Origin: Spirochaetota bacterium
GTDB lineage: Bacteria > Spirochaetota > Spirochaetia > Sphaerochaetales > Sphaerochaetaceae
Assembly (NCBI GenBank): GCA_023401595.1
Contig: JAEXDQ010000048.1
Location: 1 to 64,000 of the forward strand
Direction of reading: 5' to 3'
Length of the DNA: 64,000 nt
Shown here: positions 34,892 through 44,240 of the stretch, one piece after another
Position numbering within the stretch: position 1 is the stretch's first letter
Layout of the letters: each line of letters starts with the position of its first letter
Program-made: the position numbers and the translations under genes
The notes under the pieces: model-generated
What the model saw: only the letters and a program-made list of their open reading frames with translations
The model's database searches: none
Told to the model about the DNA's origin: nothing

Positions 34892-35542
34892 TCAGGACAG
34901 TCGGTTTCCCGCACTGGACAATACGTCCACATTTCCACTACGGATGGCCGGAACCAGGCGTTTAAGTTGTTCCTTTGGCAAATCCCACCATCTGAGCGCC
35001 TCCAGCCTCACTATCGTTTCATCGTCAAAACGTTTTCGGATCGGCTTCGCCGGTACGCCGCCCACGATCGTGTAGGGTTCGACATCCTTTGTCACGACGG
35101 CCCTCGTCCCGATAATCGCGCCGTTCCCGGTATGGACGCCCGACATGACGACCGCCTCATATCCGATCCAGACATCATTGCCTATCACGATGTCCCCCTT
35201 GTTGTCCCATGCCGTTGTGATTTCCGAGACCGACAAATCCCATTCTTCAAAAAACAGGGGGAAGGGGTAGGTCGATAAGGAATTCATCGTATGGTTCGCA
35301 CTGGTGAAGATGAACTTCGCTCCACATGCGATGGAACAGAACTTTCCTACGATCAGTCTGTCTTTGTTGATGGGGTAGTGGTAGAGTACGTTGTTTTTCT
35401 CAAAATCGACAGGGTCTCGCACAAAGTCGTTGTACATCGTGTAAGCGCCGATCGAGATATTGGGGTTCTTGACTACAGCCTGCAAGTAGACAGTCTGCGT
35501 GTCACCGGTACGGGGATATGTTTTTTCCGCCGGAATAGTCAT
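34892..35542 (-). CDS. Vat/CatB-type xenobiotic O-acetyltransferase
   Basis: A 216-residue left-handed beta-helix (hexapeptide repeat) acetyltransferase. The segments LIVGKFCSIACGAKFIFTSA, NHTMNSLSTYPF, GDIVIGNDVWIGYEAVVMSG and YTIVGGVPAKPIRKRF closely follow streptogramin A (Vat) and type-B chloramphenicol acetyltransferases, including the catalytic His in SANHTM. Whether it gives drug resistance cannot be told: chromosomal relatives often act on other substrates. A GGAGG site precedes the ATG. Confidence 0.88.
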   Translation of the reverse strand: MTIPAEKTYPRTGDTQTVYLQAVVKNPNISIGAYTMYNDFVRDPVDFEKNNVLYHYPINKDRLIVGKFCSIACGAKFIFTSANHTMNSLSTYPFPLFFEEWDLSVSEITTAWDNKGDIVIGNDVWIGYEAVVMSGVHTGNGAIIGTRAVVTKDVEPYTIVGGVPAKPIRKRFDDETIVRLEALRWWDLPKEQLKRLVPAIRSGNVDVLSSAGNRLS

Positions 35543-35636
35543 GGTAATCCTCCAGATTCAAGATTTATCTGATACTATTCCGGCTTGTACAATGCAAAGC
35601 TTCATCGCCATATACTCCTTGCGTTCCTATGATCGT

Positions 35637-36530
35637 CTATAGTCCGAGTTTCAGTATGGTATCCAACAGGAAGAACAGACACCCCATCCCCATGATCGGG
35701 AAGATGTTGTTCGTCCGTCCCCGCGACACTTTACCGCTGATCTTTGACGGAAGGATGAGCGGCAGGAAACTCCACAACCCCAGCATGATCGTCTCTGGAA
35801 TCAGGAACGGTAGCAATGTCGTCGCATATTGTCCGGGGATGTTCGGGTAGATGATGAACAGCAGGAAGGGCAAGCCTGTGGAGAAGAAGAGCGATGCCCG
35901 GCCGCCTCCTTTCGTACCGAAGGATAGCGTGAACAGCGCCAGAGCCGCGACAAAGATCGAGGTGAAGATCAAGATGAACGAGTTGGGGATGCCGTTCAGC
36001 AAAATCGCCCCCAGCAGGTTTCCCAGCAGCAACGTGACGATTTTGAACGCTGAAGTCAGATGGAAGAATACCGACCTGATCTGGCTTTCCTCTGGGAAAA
36101 GGTGAAAGATGGCCGCCACTACGAAATAACAGATATAGAATGTGAATACAAACACGGAAAGGACGCCGTCCACTCCGAAGCTCGGCAGTTTGTTGATGGT
36201 GATGACGACCATGACCATCAATGCGATGGCGATCAGCGCACCCACGATATCCACGACGGCGTTGAACGGTGCGGCCGGAGCATAACGACTGGACGCTCTT
36301 TTCGTTTCTGGCGAGACCTTGCGCATCCATTGGTCGCTGTTGAAATTGAAGGAGAACGCTGTTCCGTTCTTCAGTTTCGCTGAGAAATCCACCCTATGTA
36401 CCTGATCGGCATGTTCTGATATGTCGATCACATGCCCTTTGAAATCTTCGAACAAATTTCTCAGTTCCCGTTCCTGCTTTTCGTTCCGTTCTTCTTCGGT
36501 CTGTAGTTTCTTCTCTGTATCCGTATCCAT
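35637..36530 (-). CDS. Polytopic membrane protein, possibly PAQR/hemolysin III-like
   Basis: A 297-residue protein with a charged cytoplasmic N-terminus of about 90 residues and then about seven hydrophobic segments. One helix pair reads AAIFHLFPEESQIRSVFFHL followed by KIVTLLLGN, which recalls the hemolysin III/PAQR segment with its spaced histidines and Arg; the Asp of that family is not clear. I treat this as a weak hint only. The ATG at 36530 has a GGAG site upstream and is 3 bases from the end of the acyltransferase gene. Confidence 0.6.
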   Translation of the reverse strand: MDTDTEKKLQTEEERNEKQERELRNLFEDFKGHVIDISEHADQVHRVDFSAKLKNGTAFSFNFNSDQWMRKVSPETKRASSRYAPAAPFNAVVDIVGALIAIALMVMVVITINKLPSFGVDGVLSVFVFTFYICYFVVAAIFHLFPEESQIRSVFFHLTSAFKIVTLLLGNLLGAILLNGIPNSFILIFTSIFVAALALFTLSFGTKGGGRASLFFSTGLPFLLFIIYPNIPGQYATTLLPFLIPETIMLGLWSFLPLILPSKISGKVSRGRTNNIFPIMGMGCLFFLLDTILKLGL

Positions 36531-36532
36531 GT

Positions 36533-37204
36533 TCAACTCCAGAACTTGTTTGTCTTGATATCCGCGATCAGCCGGGAGACTTCACTCTTGACTGCTTCCA
36601 TGATCATTTCTTCCGCACGTTTGGGATCCGTCTTCGAGACTTCCAGCGCTTCGGGAAATTCCATAGGTTCTCCTATGTTCGCATAGTAGTTCTTCGATAC
36701 CACCGTCATTTCACGGCCCGCGACCTGCGACTGTTTCCTTCGCACCCTTCTTTTTGGGGCGATCAGACCGATAGGGACGACCGGCACCGGATTCTTCAAA
36801 TATATCCTCGCCAGCCCGGCTCTGAATATATCAAGCTGCTCGATAGTGTTCAGCCTTCCTTCCGGGAAAATGTATACACTGTCTCCCTGCTTGAGATACT
36901 CCACCGCACAATCCACCACCTGATGCTTGTCCTCGTTCGTCAAGGCGGGAATCTGCTCCGTCCAGTGAAGGAAACTCCCCACGACAGGAATCCCGAATCC
37001 CGGTCCTATCACCATATGCAACGGTTCTGGCATCAACGTCGTGACGAAATTCGCATCGCTAGAAGAGAAATGATTCGAGCAATAGATTTTTGGCCCGGGG
37101 GGAAGCTCTGTTTCCTGCCAGACCTGGAAATCATAGTTCAGCTGCAAGATGAGGCGTATGATCGTCCGGTAGACGCCGTGCAGGAATCGTGCCCGTTTTT
37201 TCAC
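36533..37204 (-). CDS. Lysophospholipid acyltransferase (PlsC family)
   Basis: A 223-residue membrane-associated acyltransferase of the PlsC/LPLAT family. The catalytic HxxxxD motif is NHFSSSDANF, and the second block is IFPEGRLNT. A short hydrophobic N-terminus follows basic residues. Transfer of an acyl chain to a lysophospholipid is inferred; 1-acylglycerol-3-phosphate is the usual substrate. It starts at a GTG (37202-37204), with GGGAG further upstream, and overlaps or abuts the membrane-protein gene that follows. Confidence 0.85.
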   Translation of the reverse strand: MKKRARFLHGVYRTIIRLILQLNYDFQVWQETELPPGPKIYCSNHFSSSDANFVTTLMPEPLHMVIGPGFGIPVVGSFLHWTEQIPALTNEDKHQVVDCAVEYLKQGDSVYIFPEGRLNTIEQLDIFRAGLARIYLKNPVPVVPIGLIAPKRRVRRKQSQVAGREMTVVSKNYYANIGEPMEFPEALEVSKTDPKRAEEMIMEAVKSEVSRLIADIKTNKFWS

Positions 37205-37302
37205 TTTCAGTGATGCTCCCTTGGGCGAAGTGTACGTTTATTCCCCCCCTTGGGTCAACGCCTGCTCGGTCAATGAAACGCCGACGTCGTTACAGTTATC
37301 TC

Positions 37303-37485
37303 GCCGTACCGGAGTACTGTCGAGATTCCTGCGCCTTGCCTGCCTTCCATTGACCTTCGCAGGCAGCCCGCGGGGAAACGGCAATGGTTGCGTCGGCCTT
37401 CACAAGGCCGTACCTTGAGTACTGTCCTTGTTCGTCCTCCTTGCCCTTGTCTCATGCTCCTTCGCAGGACAGTCCTTGAAGAATG
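37303..37485 (+). repeat. Diverged pair of about 104-bp repeats
   Basis: Two copies starting GCCGTACC at 37303 and 37407, each followed by AGTACTGTC and, later, CTTCGCAGG. These anchors occur in the same order in the 105-bp tandem repeat at 44241-44585. No gene is recognised between 37205 and 37679. Confidence 0.65.
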
Positions 37486-37679
37486 TGTGGATTGAGTTTT
37501 GCGGCAGATTTGAAAACAGATCTGGACTGGAGTCTGCTTTGAAAGTGGAAAACCGTGTATCGGTACCAGAAAGTGGAATTCATTGACCGTTCCAACCCTT
37601 GACGTCTGTATTGTCTATTCCAATCCGACGGGACATTTTGTAGAATGAGAGGAGAAAGTCTATCAGGAGGAATTCACCT

Positions 37680-37958
37680 ATGGAATGGAGAGCTAGCCAT
37701 ATACTGGTCAAAGACAAGGCGTTGGCCGAACAGATATACCAAAAAGCGAAGGGCGGTGCGAATTTCGCCGCGTTGGCGAGGCAGTATTCAACTTGCCCCA
37801 GCAAGAACCAGGGCGGTGATTTGGGCTGGTTCGGCCCCGGGAAGATGGTTCCTGAGTTTGAGCGAGCGACGCAAAGACTCTCCTACGGAGCGATCAGCGC
37901 ACCGGTTCGGACACAGTTCGGCTATCATGTCATCAAGAAGACCGGCGTAAGGGACTGA
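37680..37958 (+). CDS. Stand-alone parvulin peptidyl-prolyl isomerase
   Basis: A 92-residue single parvulin domain that isomerises Xaa-Pro bonds. It begins RASHILVKDKALAEQIY, then STCPSKNQGGDLGWFGPGKM, EFERA and TQFGYHVIK, the normal family order. There is no signal peptide, so it is cytosolic, like E. coli PpiC. CAGGAGG lies 8 bases before the ATG. Confidence 0.93.
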   Translation: MEWRASHILVKDKALAEQIYQKAKGGANFAALARQYSTCPSKNQGGDLGWFGPGKMVPEFERATQRLSYGAISAPVRTQFGYHVIKKTGVRD

Positions 37959-38089
37959 CGATAGTTTCTATCGCATTGATAGAATGTCTGCTTCCGATGC
38001 TCTATGGCCAGCTTCTTCCTTAAGATTATATTCTGGTAGAGAGCGTCGTCGGAGCGGTCAAAGAATAGGATGAGGACCAAGGACCGACT

Positions 38090-39952
38090 ATGAAACCATT
38101 GTTGTCATGGCTGACAGACCCTGGCGTATTTAGGGTCAACCAGCTTCCCGCCCATTCGGATCACTATCATTATCGTGATCAGGTGGAGTATGAGGCGGAT
38201 CAAAAGTCGTTGTATCAATCCCTCGACGGGAAATGGGATTTCCTTTGGGCTCGTAACCACAAGGAACGAGCAAGGGATTTCTTCAGGCTGGATTACCCGA
38301 AAGAGGGCTTTGACAAAATCAGGGTGCCCGCCCATGTCGAGCTGTGTGGATATGACAAGGTGCATTATATCAACACCATGTACCCTTGGGAGGGCCATGT
38401 CGCGCTTCGTCCTCCGCAGGTGGACGACGATTACAACCCGGTCCTCAGCTACGTGAAGTATTTTGACCTGAACGCCCCATTGGTCGGAAAGCGAGTCGTA
38501 ATCAGGTTTGAAGGCGTCGAGCAGGCGATGTATCTCTATCTGAACGGAGAATTCGTCGGATACGCCGAAGACAGTTTTACACCTTCGGAATTTGATTTGA
38601 CCCCGTGGCTCAAGGATCGCGGCAACAAGCTGTGCGTCGAAGTGTACAAACGTTCGAAAGCGGCCTATCTGGAGGATCAGGATTTCTTCCGGTTTTCCGG
38701 AATATTCCGACCTGTGACCTTGTATGCGAAGCCCGACGCTCATGTGGAGGATTTGTGGGCGAAACCTATGCTGACCGGTCGCCGGAAGGGAGAGTTCGCC
38801 CTAGACCTGAGGTTGAGCTATAGGTCCATGTTCCGGGGCTCCGTGGAATATCTCCTTGCGGACTCCCAAGGTGGGGTGGTGGCGGAGGACTGCGCCGTTG
38901 TCGATGAAACTGTCGCCTCGCTGACGTTCGCCCGTCGGCCGGTTGGGACCGTCCGTCTCTGGTCTAACAAGGATCCATATCTCTATTCCTTGTTGATCAG
39001 AATTCGTGATGTGAATGGCAATATTGTTGAAATCATTCCGTACAAGGTAGGATTCCGTGCAATAACTATACGCGACAATGTGATGCTTCTTAATGGCCGA
39101 CGGTTGGTGATCACAGGTGTGAACCGTCATGAATGGAACGCTACCAGTGGTCGCGCGATCACGATGGACGACATGAAATGGGATATCGATACAATCCGTA
39201 GGAATGGAATCAACTCAGTGAGGACCTGCCATTATCCCGACCGTATCCCTTGGTATTATTTGTGCGACGAGGCCGGTCTGTACGTCATGGCGGAGACGAA
39301 CCTTGAATCTCATGGCTCCTGGCAGAAGATGGGCGCGGTGGAACCGAGTTGGAACGTGCCCGGTTCCGACAAGGCTTGGGAGGCGATCGTCCTCGACCGG
39401 GCCCGCACCAATTTCGAAACATTCAAAAACCATCCGTCGATTCTGTTCTGGTCGCTTGGAAACGAATCCTATGCTGGCGAATGCCTCAAGGCGATGTATG
39501 AGTACTTCAAGGAACGGGATGATTCCCGTCTGGTACACTACGAAGGGGTGTTCCATCGTCCAGAATACAAGGCCTGCATCTCCGACATGGAAAGTCAGAT
39601 GTATGCACCGCCCAAACGGGTCAGGGAATATTTTGAAAAGGATGGCTCGAAGCCTTTCATCCTTTGCGAGTATATGCATTGCATGGGCAATTCCCTGGGA
39701 GGGCTGAAGTCCTACGACGATCTGCTGGATCAGTTTCCGGGATATCAGGGGGGCTACATATGGGATTTCATTGACCAAGCGTTGTATGTACCGGACGAGG
39801 CTACGGGAAAGTCCGTGCTTCGCTATGGCGGCGACTTCGGCGACAGACCCTCGGACTATGAGTTTTCCGGCGATGGTATCGTATTCGCCGACAGAGTTGA
39901 AAAGCCCTGCATGCAGGAGGTGAGGTACTATTATGAACGTCGTCTACGGTGA
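38090..39952 (+). CDS. lacL: Beta-galactosidase large subunit (LacL type)
   Basis: A 620-residue GH2 enzyme that holds the sugar-binding, immunoglobulin-like and TIM-barrel domains of LacZ but ends where the barrel ends. The acid/base Glu459 is in SLGNESYAG and the nucleophile Glu527 in ILCEYMHCMGNSLGG. The small C-terminal domain is encoded separately by the next gene, which overlaps by 20 bases. Length and overlap match the LacL/LacM two-subunit enzymes of lactobacilli. Lactose or other beta-galactosides are the expected substrates. Confidence 0.93.
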   Translation: MKPLLSWLTDPGVFRVNQLPAHSDHYHYRDQVEYEADQKSLYQSLDGKWDFLWARNHKERARDFFRLDYPKEGFDKIRVPAHVELCGYDKVHYINTMYPWEGHVALRPPQVDDDYNPVLSYVKYFDLNAPLVGKRVVIRFEGVEQAMYLYLNGEFVGYAEDSFTPSEFDLTPWLKDRGNKLCVEVYKRSKAAYLEDQDFFRFSGIFRPVTLYAKPDAHVEDLWAKPMLTGRRKGEFALDLRLSYRSMFRGSVEYLLADSQGGVVAEDCAVVDETVASLTFARRPVGTVRLWSNKDPYLYSLLIRIRDVNGNIVEIIPYKVGFRAITIRDNVMLLNGRRLVITGVNRHEWNATSGRAITMDDMKWDIDTIRRNGINSVRTCHYPDRIPWYYLCDEAGLYVMAETNLESHGSWQKMGAVEPSWNVPGSDKAWEAIVLDRARTNFETFKNHPSILFWSLGNESYAGECLKAMYEYFKERDDSRLVHYEGVFHRPEYKACISDMESQMYAPPKRVREYFEKDGSKPFILCEYMHCMGNSLGGLKSYDDLLDQFPGYQGGYIWDFIDQALYVPDEATGKSVLRYGGDFGDRPSDYEFSGDGIVFADRVEKPCMQEVRYYYERRLR

Positions 39953-40862
39953 TGCCACGCTTGGCGTACACGGAAAGGGTTTTGATTATATATTCTCCTA
40001 CCAGCGAGGCGGTCCGGAATCAATCTTCCTGGACGGTGTCGAGTGGCTCTATAGAACTCCGAAACCGACATTCTGGCGGGCGACGACCTGCAATGACCGT
40101 GGAAGTCATTTTTCCCATCGGGCAAGCATGTGGATGGGAGCGGACGCTTTTATCGAAACATCCAGGGTCGAGGTTCTTGTAGACGGAGTTCCCTTGGAGG
40201 GCTTCCTTGCTCCCGATAATTCGCGCCTGATCGGGACGGCGGCCGAATATCCTGATACCATTGAGATCGTGTATACGTATCTGACGACCACTGCACCAGC
40301 TACGGAGGTCCATGTCGGTTATCTGGTGGAGGGGAAGGGCTCTATAGTTGTCTCCGTCGAATATCATGGGCGTCCCGGATTGCCGGAGCTGCCTGTGTTC
40401 GGCATGAGGTTCATCATGCCTTCGGTGGCGCAGGGCTTTGTGTACAAGGGGCTGAGCGGGGAGACCTATCCGGACCGAATGGCTGGTGGAAAGCGGGGAG
40501 TCTACAAAATCGATGGGCTGCCTGTCTCCCCATATCTCGTTCCACAGGAATGCGGGATGCATATGGACAGCGAATATGTGCGGATATTCAGGAAAGTCGG
40601 CGACAGGACGGCGAAGCTGACGTTCCAGATGCATGAGGGGCGTTTCGCTTTCTCCGCGTTGCCGTATACCGCGTTGGAGCTGGAGAACGCTACTCATCAG
40701 GAAGAACTTCCCCCTGCGCGCAGGACGGTATTGTGTATTTTGGGCGCTGTCCGCGGTGTCGGCGGTATCGATAGCTGGGGTAGCGACGTTGAACCAGCCT
40801 ACCGCGTTCCCTCGGACAAGGATATTTCATATTCCTTCCGCATCACACCGGGGACGCATTGA
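39933..40862 (+). CDS. lacM: Beta-galactosidase small subunit (LacM type)
   Basis: A 309-residue protein equal to the C-terminal Bgal_small domain of LacZ (TPKPTFWRATTCNDRGSHFS, LPELPVFGMRFIMP, QECGMHMDSEYVRIF). It cannot act alone; with LacL it completes the active site. The start ATG lies 20 bases inside lacL, with GGAGGTGAGG ahead of it, so translation is coupled. No transporter or regulator gene for lactose is adjacent. Confidence 0.92.
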   Translation: MNVVYGDATLGVHGKGFDYIFSYQRGGPESIFLDGVEWLYRTPKPTFWRATTCNDRGSHFSHRASMWMGADAFIETSRVEVLVDGVPLEGFLAPDNSRLIGTAAEYPDTIEIVYTYLTTTAPATEVHVGYLVEGKGSIVVSVEYHGRPGLPELPVFGMRFIMPSVAQGFVYKGLSGETYPDRMAGGKRGVYKIDGLPVSPYLVPQECGMHMDSEYVRIFRKVGDRTAKLTFQMHEGRFAFSALPYTALELENATHQEELPPARRTVLCILGAVRGVGGIDSWGSDVEPAYRVPSDKDISYSFRITPGTH

Positions 40863-41076
40863 GTCGTACCTGGGCCGTACCGGCTTTCGCTGTTGCGTTC
40901 CTGACGGAGTTTCTGTTCGTAGCCGATGTCCTGAAGCGGGCTGGACATGGTTGACGTCGTTGCGCCGCTGTTGATTGTCGCAGTACATGAAAAAACGGAA
41001 CGCCGCGATCATCAGCTTTCAGTACGGTCGATGTAGGGATTGTATTGTGGAGACGGGCTGTTCCGCGGGAGGCCGT

Positions 41077-41871
41077 TTACCAGGTTGGAAGCAACAGGCT
41101 CCTGCCGGAGATGGGGTCCCCCACTTCATGGACGTCGATCTGATAGGTATCCCTGATTCGTTCTTGCGTCAGTACCTCAGAAGGGGGCCCCATCGCGGTG
41201 ATTTGCCCCTGGTTCATCAAGACCACGTGGTCGCTGAATATCTGGACCACGTCCAACGCATGGAGTACGCAAATGACGGTCATGTCCTGTTCATCGACCA
41301 GGGTGCGGAGCAAGCGCATGATGTCCCTTTGGTGGAAGGGGTCGAGATGGTTGATCGGTTCGTCCAATGCGAGTACGCGAGTTTCCTGGGCCAGCGCCCT
41401 GGCCAGCAACACTCTCTGCGCTTCACCGCCGGAGAGTTCTGTAATCAGCTTGTCTCGCATTGAATCCGTTCCCGTTGCCTTCAGCGATTGTTCAATGACA
41501 CTGATATCGGTTGCGGTCAAGGATGAGAATCTTTCCAAATGGGCGTACCGTCCCATCGCCACGCAGTCGAACACTGTGAAATCATAGTCGGTGGCTCCCC
41601 TTTGGGCGACCATCGCCACTTGTTGCGCAAGCTGTCTCTGTCGAAGCTCCGCGATATCCATGTTCCCGACATAGACTGTCCGCGGATGGGGAGGCAGCAC
41701 CTTGACCAGATATTTGAGCAATGTGCTTTTTCCCGCTCCATTTGGGCCGATGATCGATGTAAAACGCCCCGCGGGGATATTGACGGACACATCGTTGAAC
41801 AATGTCTGAGGGCCGTATCCGCCTGTCAGGTGGTTGAAATGAACGGCGGTGGAGTTCTTGGTGTCCATCAT
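41077..41871 (-). CDS. btuD: Cobalamin ABC transporter ATP-binding protein
   Basis: A 264-residue ABC ATPase of the FecCD/BtuCD-linked type: Walker A GPNGAGKST, signature LSGGEAQRVLLARALA, Walker B VLALDEPINHLD, then an H-loop (LHALD). The frame is open upstream but the ATG at 41869-41871 overlaps the permease stop and gives the normal length. It is the last gene of a three-gene set behind a cobalamin riboswitch, so vitamin B12 is the likely substrate. Confidence 0.88.
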   Translation of the reverse strand: MMDTKNSTAVHFNHLTGGYGPQTLFNDVSVNIPAGRFTSIIGPNGAGKSTLLKYLVKVLPPHPRTVYVGNMDIAELRQRQLAQQVAMVAQRGATDYDFTVFDCVAMGRYAHLERFSSLTATDISVIEQSLKATGTDSMRDKLITELSGGEAQRVLLARALAQETRVLALDEPINHLDPFHQRDIMRLLRTLVDEQDMTVICVLHALDVVQIFSDHVVLMNQGQITAMGPPSEVLTQERIRDTYQIDVHEVGDPISGRSLLLPTW

Positions 41872-42923
41872 CGTCTCCTCCTGATGCTGTTTTTCAATAG
41901 GATGATGAACAACGGCGCTCCTGCGATCGATGTAACGACTCCTACCGGTAGTTCTGTCGTTCCCATGACCGTTCGGGAAAGGGTGTCCGCCAGAAGCATC
42001 AGCAGAGCGCCGACCGCCATGGAGCAGGGGAGTAGCCGTCTGTGCTTCGGCCCGATCATCATCCGTACAAGATGAGGGGCCATGAGACCTATGAAACCGA
42101 TTACGCCGCAGAACGCGACTACCGAGGCGACCGCGGCGGTCGCCAGCGCCAATAGGAGGAAGCGCCAAAACCTGACCGATAGCCCTGCGCTGATCGACGA
42201 AGCTTCATCGAGTAGCAGGAGATCGAGTTCACGGTGCGTCAGCAATAACGGGATAATCGTCAGCAAGGCGGAGATGAGCATGACGGTCAACTTCGTCCAA
42301 TCGCTGGAACCGAACGAGCCAAGGGTCCAGAACAACACTTGGTCAAGCTGTTCATGGTTCAGGAACATGAGCAAGGTCATCGACGCAGACAGCAGATAGT
42401 TCAACGCGACGCCGGTAAGCAACAGGGTGGTCTGGGACCATCCGCCGCGACCTGAGACAAGAAATATCAGGAACGCCGTCGCCATGGCGCCGATCCATGC
42501 GCTTGCCGGCAGACCCCAGGAGCCGGCCCAGGTCGGCATCATGCCCGCGAGTAGCGCCAAGGCCACACCGAATGACGCACCGGAGGAGATACCCAGCACA
42601 TAGGGATCGGCCATAGGATTTCGGAACACGGACTGAAAGACTACGCCGCTGGCCGCCAGCACGGCTCCTGCGGTCAGTGCGCTGAGTATGCGCGGGAGCC
42701 GCAGGTTCCAGACAATGTAGAATTGTGACTGGGAATACGTGCTTTCGGAAACCTCGGCCCCCCCGAAGATTCCTCCATGAAGGATTGAGATCGTCTGACG
42801 GGGACTGATGTCCGCTGGTCCCATCATGATGGCGAATAGCATAAGCAGGACGATCATGGTCAGCGTTGAGAAAAAGAGTATGTAGGCTTGCCGGCTCTGC
42901 CGGGCTCTCCTTGTCATTGACAT
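41868..42923 (-). CDS. btuC: Cobalamin ABC transporter permease
   Basis: A 351-residue FecCD/BtuC-type permease with about ten helices. Family segments include LRLPRILSALTAGAVLAASG, NPMADPYVLGISSGASFGV and FCGVIGFIGLMAPHLVRM. The sequence family covers iron-siderophore, heme and B12 importers; the riboswitch upstream of the operon points to B12 or a cobamide. It starts 6 bases after the btuF stop. Confidence 0.88.
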   Translation of the reverse strand: MSMTRRARQSRQAYILFFSTLTMIVLLMLFAIMMGPADISPRQTISILHGGIFGGAEVSESTYSQSQFYIVWNLRLPRILSALTAGAVLAASGVVFQSVFRNPMADPYVLGISSGASFGVALALLAGMMPTWAGSWGLPASAWIGAMATAFLIFLVSGRGGWSQTTLLLTGVALNYLLSASMTLLMFLNHEQLDQVLFWTLGSFGSSDWTKLTVMLISALLTIIPLLLTHRELDLLLLDEASSISAGLSVRFWRFLLLALATAAVASVVAFCGVIGFIGLMAPHLVRMMIGPKHRRLLPCSMAVGALLMLLADTLSRTVMGTTELPVGVVTSIAGAPLFIILLKNSIRRRR

Positions 42924-42928
42924 ATTAT

Positions 42929-43885
42929 TTATTCAGCCATGGCTTGGGGATGGAAGATTCTAGCGAAATCTTCTATCGCCTGTGCCGTCCGGGGGCCCTG
43001 TCTGTCCACGGCGTCATTGTCGATAGGATAGATGCTGTCCGTTTTTACCGCGGAGAGATCCCTATAGACGCTGCTTGAACAGAACAGTTGTTTCGTACTT
43101 TCAAAATCCGATCCCCAATGGGCGCTCAATATGATGATCTGCGGGTCTTTTTCCGCCAGCAGCTCCTTGCTGTAGGTCCAGTAATGACCGTCCTTAGCTA
43201 CGTTGTTTCCCCCTGCGAGGGAGATCATTTCATCGATATAGGTATCGCCTGTAGCCGTGGAATCGAATTGCCCGAAGTCGATCACGTAATAGCAGGTAGG
43301 ACGCGGCAGCCCTTCAACCTTTTTGACGACCGCTTCAATGCGGTTGTTCAGAACGGCTACCAACGAAAGGCTTTCATCTTCTCTGCCGCAGAGCAGACCG
43401 ATGTCCTTGATCATCTCCATGGTTCCGGCCACGGAGGATTGCTTGTCGATCGTCGCCAATGGAATGCCCGTTTTACGGAGCGCCTGAAGAACTTCGTTAT
43501 TCGCCAATGAGCTGGCGATGATCAGATCCGGTTCCAGCGCCAGAATCTTTTCAATGGATGGCTGCCAGAGGGTTCCGACGCTTTCAATCGCAGCCGCCTC
43601 TTGTGGGTAGTCGCAATAGTCGGTTCTTCCTACCAGTAGTTTTTCTGCTCCGAGTGCGAAAATGGTCTCCGTCACATTTGGCCCCATGCTCACGATCCGT
43701 CGGGGAATGTACGGCAGGTCAATGGTCATGCCGATACTGTCGGTATAGACAATGCCTTGCCCCTGTCCTTCCGATTGTATCGCAGGTCGTGTTTCCCTGA
43801 CCGCCTGGGCTCCCAATGTTGCGATGGCGATGAGCAGGAATATTCCTGTCAAAATGATTCTGCGTAGCGACGAAGGGCCTTTCAT
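42929..43885 (-). CDS. btuF: Cobalamin-binding periplasmic protein
   Basis: A 318-residue BtuF/FecB-type binding protein. A signal peptide (LRRIILTGIFLLIAIATLGA) is followed by RRIVSMGPNVTETIFALGA, SIEKILALEPDLIIAS and the C-terminal lobe. The ATG at 43885 follows AGGAGG. First gene of the operon with btuC and btuD and closest to the cobalamin riboswitch. There is no lipobox cysteine, so it is probably soluble in the periplasm. Confidence 0.88.
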   Translation of the reverse strand: MKGPSSLRRIILTGIFLLIAIATLGAQAVRETRPAIQSEGQGQGIVYTDSIGMTIDLPYIPRRIVSMGPNVTETIFALGAEKLLVGRTDYCDYPQEAAAIESVGTLWQPSIEKILALEPDLIIASSLANNEVLQALRKTGIPLATIDKQSSVAGTMEMIKDIGLLCGREDESLSLVAVLNNRIEAVVKKVEGLPRPTCYYVIDFGQFDSTATGDTYIDEMISLAGGNNVAKDGHYWTYSKELLAEKDPQIIILSAHWGSDFESTKQLFCSSSVYRDLSAVKTDSIYPIDNDAVDRQGPRTAQAIEDFARIFHPQAMAE

Positions 43886-43983
43886 GCCTGCGCCTCCTGG
43901 GGTGGAACCTCCGTCGGAACGCATGTTGCCGTTCCAGATCCATGCGCCGTGGATCCCGCTTTGTCTTCGGACAGAGGCGCACG

Positions 43984-44195
43984 ATCAGGCAGGTCTCCTG
44001 GCTTGGCGTCGTTGGAAAATGAAACCTTCCCAAAGCCGGCATACGCTTCAGTGGCCGTCCCCTCGTCCGGCAAGGACGACGGAACAATCATTTCCAGTAA
44101 CCTAGGGCATATGCCCTGACCTCACAGTGGCGGGACCGCATGGGATTTCCACCCATTTCCCTTTCGCGTCTACGACGCATACCGAACGTGCATGG
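43984..44195 (-). promoter_or_regulatory. Cobalamin riboswitch upstream of btuFCD
   Basis: On the minus strand the aptamer elements appear in order: GGTGGAAATCCC, GCGGTCCCGCCACTGTGAGG, GGCCACTGAAGC, GGGAAGGTTTC and the B12 box AAGCCAGGAGACCTGCCTG (44004 to 43986). The btuF start is about 100 bases beyond. Cobalamin binding is expected to lower expression of its own importer. Confidence 0.93.
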
Positions 44196-44240
44196 TGTTA
44201 CTCTAAAGAGCCGTATTCCTCCTGTCAAGCCTGCTTGCGT

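Noticed and set aside
34892..35542. Acquired antibiotic resistance gene
   Set aside because: The protein is Vat/CatB-like, but there is no mobile element nearby and chromosomal relatives often have other substrates.
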